A program made the position numbers and the translations under genes. The notes under the pieces are model-generated. The model was given only the letters and a program-made list of their open reading frames with translations, searched no databases and was not told where the DNA came from. This document shows, piece by piece, positions 5,120 to 13,799 of a stretch of 13,799 nt of DNA. Numbering within the stretch: the stretch's first letter is position 1; every line of letters starts with the position of its first letter. This DNA comes from DASQFI01 sp050264575 (lineage in GTDB: Bacteria; Acidobacteriota; Vicinamibacteria; Vicinamibacterales; SCN-69-37): positions 1 to 13,799 of the forward strand of contig JBLNGH010000410.1 in the NCBI GenBank assembly GCA_050264575.1, in the 5' to 3' direction.

Positions 5120-7213
5120 ATGAACGCGACTTCGCCGGAACCGCACGATCACCATCACCCGATGCCGCACGCTGCTGTCGTATCTGGTGAAGCCCCCCGA
5201 CAGCATGGAATGACGGGACACGCCGGCCACGGTGAGCCGGGCGCGCACGACCGGCATGAAGGGCACAGCGTGGCGATGTTCCGGGATCGGTTCTGGATCA
5301 CGTTGCTACTCAGCATCCCGACCCTGCTGTGGAGCGGGATGGTGCAGCACATGTTTGGCTTTTCGGCGCCGACCTTCCCGGGGTCTCCCTCCATACCAGC
5401 GCTCTTCGGTACTGCTGTTTATCTGTACGGCGGCTCGGTGTTCCTGAAGAGTGGACTCCGGGAACTGCGCGACCGATTGCCTGGGATGATGACGCTGATC
5501 TCGTTGGCCATCACAGTCGCCTTCGTCTTCAGCCTGGCGGTGACCCTCGGCTATGCCGGAGAAGCGTTGTGGTGGGAGTTGGCCTCTCTAGTGACCATCA
5601 TGCTGCTTGGCCACTGGATCGAAATGCGATCGATCTCGCAGGCGTCTGGGGCCCTGCGCGAGCTAGCCCGGCTTCTGCCCACCACGGCGCAACGCATCGT
5701 CGGCGAGACCACCGAAGACGTTGAGATCTCGGCGCTCCGTGAGGGCGACATCGTTCTCGTCCGGCCCGGGGCCAGCGTGCCAGCCGACGGCGTTGTACAG
5801 AGCGGCAGGAGCGACGTGAACGAATCGATGATCACGGGCGAATCAGTTCCGGTGGCAAAAGTCGAGGGCGGGAAGGTCATCGCCGGAACCGTCAACGGCT
5901 CCGGCTCCCTACGCGTGACGGTCACGGGCACCGGCGAGCGGACGGCGCTCGCCAACATCATGCGGCTGGTCGAACAGGCGCAGACGTCCCGCTCTCGTGC
6001 CCAAGCTCTCGCTGACCGCGCAGCGTTCCTGCTGACGATCGTCGCGGTCATCACGGGCGCCCTGGCCTTTGTCGTATGGCTCGCTGTTGGAGCGACCGGA
6101 GCGTTTGCGGTTGAGCGGCTGGTCTCCGTGCTCGTCATCGCGTGCCCGCACGCGCTCGGGCTCGCCGTGCCGTTGGTAGCGGCCATCTCTACCAGTCTCG
6201 GCGCACAGTCGGGGCTTCTCGTTCGCGATCGACGCGGTCTCGAGGAGGCGCGCAACCTCACCACCGTAGTCTTCGACAAGACCGGCACGCTGACGCGGGG
6301 TGAGTTCCGGGTCGTCGACGTGACCACGGACGGCAGCCTCAGTGCGGACGAGGCGCTTCGGATTGCGGCGGCGGTCGAACGCGATTCCGAACACACGATT
6401 GCGCAGGGGATCGTCAAGAGCGCCGAGGAACAGACATTGAGCATCCCGAAGGCCGAACGGTTCGAAGCGATTCCAGGACACGGCGTTCGGGCAACCGTCG
6501 AGGGTAAAGAGTTCTACATGGGCGGACCGGCGATGCTCAAACGTCTTGGGCTCACGCCGGCGGCTGCCGTGCGCGAAGCGGCGGAACGGGCGGCGTCGCG
6601 GGGACAGGCATCGGTCTACCTCCTTACGTCAAAGGCAGCGGTCGCAGCCTTCACCGTCGCCGATGCGGTTCGGCCGGAATCGCGAGACGCTATTCGGCGT
6701 CTGCACGAGCAACGGATCGAAGTCGTGATGTTGACCGGCGACGCGCAAGCCGTGGCGAAGGCGGTGGCCGCGGATCTCGGAATCGACACGGTCTTTGCCG
6801 AAGTGCTGCCAGGCGACAAGGTGGACAAGATCAAGGAACTCAAGAGCCGTGGGAAGCGAGTCGCCATGGTAGGTGATGGCGTGAACGATGCGCCCGCGTT
6901 GCTCACCGCGGACGTTGCCGTCGCCATTGGCGCTGGCACGGACGTCGCCGTCGAAGCCGGCGATGTGGTCCTGGTTCGGAGCGACCCGCGAGACGTGCCG
7001 CGAATCATCGCCCTCAGCCGGGCAAGCTATCGGAAGATGATGCAGAACCTCTGGTGGGCTGCCGGTTACAACATCGTCGCGATCCCGTTGGCGGCTGGCG
7101 TACTGGCGGCGCGAGGAATTCTGCTGCCGCCTGCGTTTGCCGCGGTCTTGATGTCGGCAAGCACAGTCATCGTGGCGCTCAACGCACAACTGCTGCGACG
7201 TACCGAACTGTAG
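5120..7213 (+). CDS. copB: copper-exporting P1B-type ATPase, CopB-like (CPH type)
   Basis: A 697-residue heavy-metal P-type ATPase of the inner membrane. Landmarks: a His-rich N-terminus (11 His in the first 49 residues) replacing a CxxC metal-binding domain; four helices before the actuator domain; TGES at 239-242; the transmembrane metal site CPH at 342-344; phosphorylation motif DKTGT from Asp386; nucleotide-domain SEHT with His425; GDGVNDAP at 585-592; and helices 7-8 with NLWWAAGYN and MSASTVIVALNAQ. CPH plus GYN plus MSxST is the P1B-3 (CopB) pattern, associated with copper or silver export. The usual 'HP' dipeptide of the nucleotide domain is His-Thr here. GGAG upstream supports the ATG at 5120. 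It is the last gene of the tightly spaced run that starts with the alcohol dehydrogenase. No copper-responsive regulator gene is in the window. Confidence 0.93.
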   Translation: MNATSPEPHDHHHPMPHAAVVSGEAPRQHGMTGHAGHGEPGAHDRHEGHSVAMFRDRFWITLLLSIPTLLWSGMVQHMFGFSAPTFPGSPSIPALFGTAVYLYGGSVFLKSGLRELRDRLPGMMTLISLAITVAFVFSLAVTLGYAGEALWWELASLVTIMLLGHWIEMRSISQASGALRELARLLPTTAQRIVGETTEDVEISALREGDIVLVRPGASVPADGVVQSGRSDVNESMITGESVPVAKVEGGKVIAGTVNGSGSLRVTVTGTGERTALANIMRLVEQAQTSRSRAQALADRAAFLLTIVAVITGALAFVVWLAVGATGAFAVERLVSVLVIACPHALGLAVPLVAAISTSLGAQSGLLVRDRRGLEEARNLTTVVFDKTGTLTRGEFRVVDVTTDGSLSADEALRIAAAVERDSEHTIAQGIVKSAEEQTLSIPKAERFEAIPGHGVRATVEGKEFYMGGPAMLKRLGLTPAAAVREAAERAASRGQASVYLLTSKAAVAAFTVADAVRPESRDAIRRLHEQRIEVVMLTGDAQAVAKAVAADLGIDTVFAEVLPGDKVDKIKELKSRGKRVAMVGDGVNDAPALLTADVAVAIGAGTDVAVEAGDVVLVRSDPRDVPRIIALSRASYRKMMQNLWWAAGYNIVAIPLAAGVLAARGILLPPAFAAVLMSASTVIVALNAQLLRRTEL

Positions 7214-7214
7214 C

Positions 7215-7262
7215 CTCGAGCGAACAGTCACCGTTGAACGGTAGCGTCGAGCTTCTTGTTTG
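7215..7262 (+). terminator. possible terminator after the copper ATPase
   Basis: Just after the ATPase stop, CTCGA (7215-7219) and TCGAG (7247-7251) flank a near-perfect inner palindrome ACCGTTGAACGGT (7230-7242), followed by a pyrimidine-rich CTTCTTGTTT. This could fold into a two-part stem ahead of a U-rich tail. The symmetry is seen; terminator function is inferred and uncertain because the outer arms are short. Confidence 0.3.
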
Positions 7263-7380
7263 GAAAGCTTCTGCGCCAGGTTCGAAAGCCAAGGATGCGC
7301 AAGGGGACACCGATCGCCAAAAGCGATGCGGCGCGTTTGATCATCGTTGTGTAGGGTAGCCTGTTCGAAGTACGGCGTCG

Positions 7381-7923
7381 ATGCTCGTGCGGGTTGAGTG
7401 CACCACCGCCGGCACGCAGTACGTCGGCGAGTTCGGCCAGCGGCTGCAGCAAATCGCCGACTTGATCAAGGCCGACGTCAGTGTCGAGGTGGCGTTTGCC
7501 GACATCGGAGGCTGGGACCATCACGGCGACGAGAACGGCCAGCTGACGAACCTGCTGCGCCAGTTCGGATCTTCCCTCCTCGCCTTTACACAGGATCTCG
7601 GTGACCGCATGGAAGACGTCGTGCTGGTCACCATGACAGAGTTTGGACGGACCGTCGCTGAAAACGCAAACGCCGGAACCGGTCATGGTCACGGCAACGT
7701 CATGATGGTTCCTGGCGGTGGCGGGCGCGGTGGCCGCCTCTACGGCGAGTGGCCCGGCCTGGAGCCGGAGCAGCTGTTCGAACGGCGCGACCTTGCGGTG
7801 ACGACCGACTTTCGCGACGTCCTCGGCGAGCTCGTCAGCGGTCATCTGGGCCAGAAAGTGGACCAGGTATTTCCCGGTTACGCGCCGAAGACGTCACTCG
7901 GTCTGCTGACGTCCTCCGGGTGA
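7381..7923 (+). pseudogene. C-terminal fragment of a DUF1501 protein
   Basis: The 180 residues from ATG 7381 match only the second half of DUF1501 proteins, which are normally about 400 residues, exported by a Tat-type signal and of alkaline phosphatase/sulfatase-like fold. Recognisable segments are QRLQQIADLIKADV, VAFADIGGWDHHG, DVVLVTMTEFGRTVAENA, GTGHGHGNVMMVPGGG, and the C-terminal VTTDFRDVLGELV...FPGYAP. The first nine or so codons (MLVRVECTT) do not look like the family, and the frame is closed by a stop at 7357-7359. The N-terminal half with signal peptide is therefore gone and the fragment cannot be exported or fold normally. It stands between the + strand operon and the convergent CocE gene, and marks a past deletion or recombination. 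The rest of the frame is intact, so the loss may be fairly recent. Confidence 0.8.
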
Positions 7924-7959
7924 AGTTGCGGACAAGCTCGGCCCCGAGGTTCTTGCGGT

Positions 7960-9897
<1,938 letters not shown>

Positions 9898-10009
9898 GAC
9901 GTGGCGCTCCCAGGCCACGGGCATGATACTCCCGCGCGGCGCACCTCTCGTCTTTGCGCGAACCCAATCACGATCTCGGCAATCGAGCGCGGGTGTATAA
10001 AGTCGACCC
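9898..10009. promoter_or_regulatory. divergent promoter region between CocE-type hydrolase and GH127 genes
   Basis: The 112 bases between the two divergent start codons must hold both promoters. For the + gene, TATAAA (9996-10001) lies only eight bases before the ATG at 10010, where a -10 box would place the transcript start at or next to the start codon (a leaderless mRNA). No good -35 partner was found. For the - gene, TATCAT (complement of 9923-9928) is a candidate -10 about 25 bases before its ATG. A small palindrome CTCG-N5-CGAG (9975-9987) sits just upstream of the TATAAA and could bind a regulator. Sequences are seen; roles are inferred. Confidence 0.4.
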
Positions 10010-12472
10010 ATGACTCGAAGGGAACTGCTGGCCTCTCTTGGCTCCATCGCCGCCGGGTCCGTCGTAACCACGAAGATCGTCGAGGCCGCGGTCGGCGAAG
10101 GAGGCGTGCTCGCCGCACAAGCGCTGCCCCTCACCTCGGTGGCCGGTGTCGATCGTGTGGTCATGCTGAAGGGTAAGACGTACCTGAACGGATGGGTCGG
10201 GTACGGCCAGCCGCCGCGGCCGGGCCGCGGCGGGCGCGGCACGGCCACACCACCGCCTGACCCCTCTGGCCCGCCGCCGCCGGCCCGGTGGACGAAAGTG
10301 TCGGGCCCCGGGACGGTGATCTTCGCCGATCAAAATTCCGCAAGAACCACGGCGACGTTTTCCGCGCCTGGAGACTACGTGCTGAGAGTCGCGGCGACGG
10401 TCGGCGCAGCCAGCGCCGAATCGACGTTGACGGTCAAGGTCGAGCTGCCGCCGCCTGCGTCACCGCTCGTTCCGGTAGTGACCCGGCCGTATGCCGTCGT
10501 CAATCCCATGTGGACGTCGCGCTTGAAGGCGATCATCGTCCGCTGGATCCCGCACTGCATCGACCAGTGCAATCGCACCGATCTGGTGCAGGGGCCGGGA
10601 TCGGGGGCGGGCGGCATCGACAACTTCGTCGAGGCGGGCAAGGCGCTGCGGGGCGAACCTCACGGACGACACAAGGGGTACGTCTTCTCCAACGCCTGGG
10701 TCCACCAGACCGTCGAATCGATGTGCCTCGCGCTCATGGTCGATGCTCAAGGTGACCGGGAGATCCTCGCGGCCCAGGAAAGCATGAGAGCCACGCTGGA
10801 GGACTGGATTTCCAAGATCCTGTCCGCTCAGCATCCGGACGGTTACCTGCAGACGGCGTTCACGCTTCGCAATGCGCTCAGCCCCGGAGAGACCTACCCG
10901 GCCGGCGGGCGCGGCCCGTGGACGGATCGCTGGAGTCCCTCGCATCGCTCCAACCACGAGGGCTATGTAGCCGGCTATTTCATCGAATCGGCGATCAACC
11001 ACCACGTGATGACCGGTGGCAAGGACTTGCGCCTTTACAACGCCGCGAAGCGCCTGGCCGACTGCTGGTCCGATCACATCGGACCGCCGCCGAAGCAGGA
11101 ATGGTTCGACGGTCATCAGGAGATGGAGCAGGCGCTCGTCCGCTTTGGCCGATTCGTCAACGAGGTGGAAGCTCGGGATCGAACGGATAGCTCCGGCCGC
11201 GGGCGCCCTGGCGACAAGTACATCGCGCTCGCCAAGTTCCTGCTCGACTGCCGGGCAGCAGGCGGTGAGTACGACCAGAGCCATCTCCCCGTCGTCCAGC
11301 AGTACGAGGCGGTCGGCCACGCGGTTCGCGCGATGTACACGTATTCCGGCATGGCCGACGTGGCTGTCGAAACGCGTGACACCGACTACCAGAGCGCCGT
11401 CAAGTCGCTCTGGGACAACATCGTGCACCGCAAGTACTACCTGACGGGCGGCGTCGGAAGCGGGGAATCCTCCGAAGGCTTCGGCCCGAACTACTCGCTT
11501 CGCAACAATTCGTACTGCGAGACGTGCTCGAGCTGCGGTGAAGTGTTCTTCCAATGGAAGATGCACCTGGCCTGGCACGACGCGCAGTATGCGAGCCTGC
11601 TCGAGCAGACGCTCTACAACGCGCTCGCCGGCAGCCTGGATTTCGAGGGCCGCAACTTCTATTACGACAACCCGCTCGACGCGCGCGTGGCGCGGTATCC
11701 GTGGCACAGCGTGCCGTGTTGCGTCGGCAACCTGTCGCGGACGATGTTGATGCTGCCGACATGGATGTATTCGACGGGTCCTGACGCGATTCAGGTCAAT
11801 CTCTTCGTTGGCAGCCGGGTGACGATCGCGAACGTTGCCGGCACCGATGTCGAGCTGGTCCAGACGACCGACTATCCGTGGAACGGTCGCGTGTCGATCG
11901 CGGTCCGTCCGAGAGCCGCGAAGCGCTTCACGCTGCGCATTCGCGTGCCGCAGCACGATGTCAGCAGCCTCTATTCAGCGACGCCACCGGTGCCGTCGGC
12001 CTTGAACGAGGTCATGGTCAACGGCCGGCGAGTCACCGCAGCGATGGCCAATGGCTACGCGGCGATTACGCGAACGTGGATGGGGGGCGATCGCGTGGAG
12101 TTCGAGCTGCCGCTGACACCGCAGTATGTTCGAGCCAGCGACAGGATCGAGGCGACCCGCGACCGGATCGCGCTGCGCCGCGGCCCGCTCGTCTACAACA
12201 TCGAGCAGGTCGACCAGGAGATCACGCAGCGGGTCGACACGAACGCCCCGCTCGCGACCGAGTGGAGGCCGGATCTGTTGGGGGGCATCACGGTCATCAA
12301 AGGGCGATTTGCCGGCGGCGCGCCCTTTATGGCGATTCCGAACTTCGTGCGGGTCAACCGGAATCCGCCTGCTCTGCCGAGCCCGACGGCACCGCCGCCG
12401 GCCGCCGGCGCGCCCGCGCCGCGTCCAGCCCCGCCGCCGCCGACCTCCATCGTCTGGCTGCGATCGACATAA
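10010..12472 (+). CDS. Tat-exported GH127 beta-L-arabinofuranosidase with PKD-like domain
   Basis: An 820-residue exported glycoside hydrolase. It starts with a Tat-like signal (TRRELLASLG, Arg3-Arg4). Residues 43-145 look like a PKD/Ig-like domain (WTKVSGPGTVIFAD, ATFSAPGDYVLRVAA) whose first loop is expanded by a Pro/Gly/Arg-rich insert (67-92). The catalytic domain (about 155-760) is GH127 (DUF1680): HPDGYLQT, GQ/E-rich helices, YYLTGGVGSG, then zinc-site residues Glu504 and Cys506 (YCETCSS) and Cys570-Cys571 (SVPCCVGN), with Glu489 as likely acid/base. These correspond to Glu338, Cys340, Cys417, Cys418 and Glu322 of the Bifidobacterium enzyme HypBA1, which removes beta-L-arabinofuranose from hydroxyproline-linked arabinosides. 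The last 40 residues are Pro/Ala-rich. Specificity within GH127 cannot be fixed from motifs. It is divergent from the CocE-type gene and convergent with the glycyl radical enzyme gene, 7 bases apart. Confidence 0.9.
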   Translation: MTRRELLASLGSIAAGSVVTTKIVEAAVGEGGVLAAQALPLTSVAGVDRVVMLKGKTYLNGWVGYGQPPRPGRGGRGTATPPPDPSGPPPPARWTKVSGPGTVIFADQNSARTTATFSAPGDYVLRVAATVGAASAESTLTVKVELPPPASPLVPVVTRPYAVVNPMWTSRLKAIIVRWIPHCIDQCNRTDLVQGPGSGAGGIDNFVEAGKALRGEPHGRHKGYVFSNAWVHQTVESMCLALMVDAQGDREILAAQESMRATLEDWISKILSAQHPDGYLQTAFTLRNALSPGETYPAGGRGPWTDRWSPSHRSNHEGYVAGYFIESAINHHVMTGGKDLRLYNAAKRLADCWSDHIGPPPKQEWFDGHQEMEQALVRFGRFVNEVEARDRTDSSGRGRPGDKYIALAKFLLDCRAAGGEYDQSHLPVVQQYEAVGHAVRAMYTYSGMADVAVETRDTDYQSAVKSLWDNIVHRKYYLTGGVGSGESSEGFGPNYSLRNNSYCETCSSCGEVFFQWKMHLAWHDAQYASLLEQTLYNALAGSLDFEGRNFYYDNPLDARVARYPWHSVPCCVGNLSRTMLMLPTWMYSTGPDAIQVNLFVGSRVTIANVAGTDVELVQTTDYPWNGRVSIAVRPRAAKRFTLRIRVPQHDVSSLYSATPPVPSALNEVMVNGRRVTAAMANGYAAITRTWMGGDRVEFELPLTPQYVRASDRIEATRDRIALRRGPLVYNIEQVDQEITQRVDTNAPLATEWRPDLLGGITVIKGRFAGGAPFMAIPNFVRVNRNPPALPSPTAPPPAAGAPAPRPAPPPPTSIVWLRST

Positions 12473-12479
12473 AGGTGCC

Positions 12480-13799
12480 TCAAAACGCGCGATGTTCGGT
12501 TCTCGCGATGATTTCGTCCTGCAGCGGTCTCGTGAGATCGCAGAAATAGTCGCTGTAACCTGCGACGCGGACGATCAGGTCGCGATGTTGTTCGGGATGC
12601 GCCTGCGCCTCGCGCAGCGTCTCGGCGGTGATCACGTTGAACTGCAGGTGGTGGCCGCCCAGCGCGAAGTACCCTCGCACGAGATGCGCGAGGTGTTGAA
12701 GTCCGCGCTCATCGTCGACGAGCGACGGCGTGAATTTCAGATTCAGCAGCGTCCCGCCGCACCTCGCATGATCCAGGCGCGCCGCGGACTTCAGCACGGC
12801 CGTCGGTCCCTGCGTGTCCGATCCTTGGACTGGTGAAATGCCGTCAGACACCGGCTGATGCGCCCGGCGGCCGTCGGCCGTCGCGCCGATCTTCGAGCCG
12901 AAGTACACATGGCAGGTCGTCGAAAGATAGTTGACGTGGTGCCCGCCGCCGCGGGTGTTGGGACGGCCGTCGATGATCTCGTGGACGACGTCGAAGACGC
13001 GGCGCATCAGATCGTCGGCCGACGCGTCGTCGTTGCCGTAGCGAGGCGTCTTGTTCCAGAGGCGCTGCCGCAGCGCCTCGTCGCCTTCGAAGTCACGGCC
13101 GATCGCGTCGAGAAGTGCGGCCATCGGCACACTCTTTCGTTCGAACACGTGCCGTCGAATCGCCGACAGCGAGTCGGTGATCGTCCCGATGCCGACCGGC
13201 ATGATGTACGTCGTGTTGTAGCGCGCGCCGCCCGCGTTGTAATCCGTTCCCTTCGCGATGCAGTCGTCGATGACAAGCGACAGAAACGGCGCAGGCATCC
13301 AGGTCGCGTACAGCCGCTCGATGATCCGATTCGCGTGGATCTTGATGTCGACAAAATGACGGAGCTGCGCCTCGAACGCCGCAAACACGTCTTCGAACGA
13401 CGTGAACGCCGCCGGATCGCCGCTCGCGAGGCCTATCCGCTCGCCTGTGAGCGGATCGATGCCATTGTTGAGCGCGATCTCGAGCACTTTCGCGAGGTTG
13501 AAATAGCCGGTGAGGATGTAGGCCTCCTTGCCGAACGCGCCGGTCTCGACACAGCCGCTGGTGCCGCCGGCACGAGCGTCTTCGATCCGTTTGCCCTGAC
13601 GCAGCAGCTCCTGAACGACCATGTCGGCGTTGAACGCCGACGGCTGACCCCATCCCTGACGAATGATTGCGCATGCGCGCGTCAGAAACTGCTCCGGACT
13701 CCGCGCGCTGAGCTGAATGTTCGACGAGGGCTGCAGCAGGTGCATTTCGTCGATGACATCGAGCATCAGATAGCTGACGTCGTTCACGCCGTCCGAGCC
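12480..13799 (-). CDS. hypD: glycyl radical enzyme, trans-4-hydroxy-L-proline dehydratase-like (C-terminal part)
   Basis: The frame is open through the right edge (it reads GSDGVNDVSYLML at the boundary), so about 440 residues of a protein of about 790 are visible. Both radical-enzyme hallmarks are present: the catalytic loop GGTSGCVETGAFGKEAY, with the thiyl Cys encoded at 13551-13553 and Glu two residues later, and the C-terminal RVAGYSDYF with the radical Gly encoded at 12558-12560. The sequence between (GTDYNAGGARYNTTYIMPVG, GTITDSLSAI, KTPRYGNDD, DGRPNTRGG, GPTAVLKSAARLDH, GHHLQFNV) matches my memory of HypD, which dehydrates trans-4-hydroxyproline to 1-pyrroline-5-carboxylate. Cys-x-Glu and the Tyr 16 residues after the Cys, which line the HypD active site, are kept. 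A radical-SAM activase would be needed and is not in the window. The enzyme is cytosolic and oxygen-sensitive. Another HypD-related dehydratase is the main alternative. Confidence 0.85.
   Translation of the reverse strand, partial: GSDGVNDVSYLMLDVIDEMHLLQPSSNIQLSARSPEQFLTRACAIIRQGWGQPSAFNADMVVQELLRQGKRIEDARAGGTSGCVETGAFGKEAYILTGYFNLAKVLEIALNNGIDPLTGERIGLASGDPAAFTSFEDVFAAFEAQLRHFVDIKIHANRIIERLYATWMPAPFLSLVIDDCIAKGTDYNAGGARYNTTYIMPVGIGTITDSLSAIRRHVFERKSVPMAALLDAIGRDFEGDEALRQRLWNKTPRYGNDDASADDLMRRVFDVVHEIIDGRPNTRGGGHHVNYLSTTCHVYFGSKIGATADGRRAHQPVSDGISPVQGSDTQGPTAVLKSAARLDHARCGGTLLNLKFTPSLVDDERGLQHLAHLVRGYFALGGHHLQFNVITAETLREAQAHPEQHRDLIVRVAGYSDYFCDLTRPLQDEIIARTEHRAF

Noticed and set aside
5551..6444. 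A - frame of 297 residues inside the copper ATPase
   Set aside because: Ser/Arg/Thr-rich shadow frame opposite an intact, motif-complete ATPase.
7228..7344. A - strand 38-residue frame starting MIKRAASLLAIGVPLRILGF
   Set aside because: It is hydrophobic/basic and superficially peptide-like, but has no ribosome site, is embedded in a longer antisense frame over the DUF1501 relic, and has no recognised homologue.
7924..7959. Small hairpin CTCG-GCCC-CGAG between the convergent DUF1501 relic and CocE-type gene
   Set aside because: A 4-base-pair stem is too short to support a bidirectional terminator call.
10460..11956. A long - frame (498 residues) antisense to the GH127 gene
   Set aside because: Shadow of the GH127 coding sequence; translation is compositionally odd and shows no motif.

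Overview
The window is a GC-rich (roughly 60-63 %) chromosomal segment with dense bacterial gene packing and strong third-position GC. No rRNA, tRNA, CRISPR array, transposase or phage gene was seen. The mix of an exported GH127 enzyme, an exported CocE-type hydrolase, a DUF1501 relic, a SHOCT protein and an ESFPASDPPS-type small protein is what one meets in soil Acidobacteriota (Vicinamibacteria-like) genomes. That placement is inference, because the window holds no phylogenetic marker.

Left block (1-7213), all on the + strand, looks like a stress/redox/metal block. In order it holds: the C-terminal part of a DGC-type zinc-binding protein; a four-helix DUF6632-like membrane protein; a SHOCT-domain mini membrane protein; about 335 bases with no convincing gene; a saccharopine dehydrogenase-like oxidoreductase; a decayed AAA ATPase (head and tail kept, middle deleted, out of frame); a zinc alcohol dehydrogenase; a cupin; two overlapping mini-ORFs for hydrophobic peptides; an ESFPASDPPS small acidic protein; an unrecognised protein whose natural start is obscured by an in-frame TGA; and a CPH-type (CopB-like) copper-exporting P-type ATPase with a His-rich N-terminus. 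From the alcohol dehydrogenase to the ATPase the spacings are short or overlapping (15 bases, GTGA and TGATG overlaps, 13 bases), so this part reads as one operon.

Junction (7214-7959): the C-terminal part of a DUF1501 protein, without its N-terminal half or signal peptide. It is a gene relic between two functionally unrelated blocks.

Right block (7960-13799) holds three large genes: a secreted CocE/S15-fold hydrolase (-), divergent from a Tat-exported GH127 beta-L-arabinofuranosidase (+), which in turn converges, 7 bases apart, on a glycyl radical enzyme (-) running off the right edge. The visible part of the last gene matches trans-4-hydroxy-L-proline dehydratase (HypD) at the catalytic Cys/Glu loop and the glycyl radical motif. 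GH127 is known for removing beta-L-arabinofuranose from hydroxyproline-linked arabinosides of plant extensins, the S15 fold includes X-Pro dipeptidyl peptidases, and HypD consumes free trans-4-hydroxyproline. The three can therefore be read as a pathway for using plant hydroxyproline-rich glycoproteins: de-arabinosylation, proline-specific peptide cleavage, then hydroxyproline dehydration. This combination is the most interesting hypothesis in the window. The enzyme families are well supported; the pathway link is inference.
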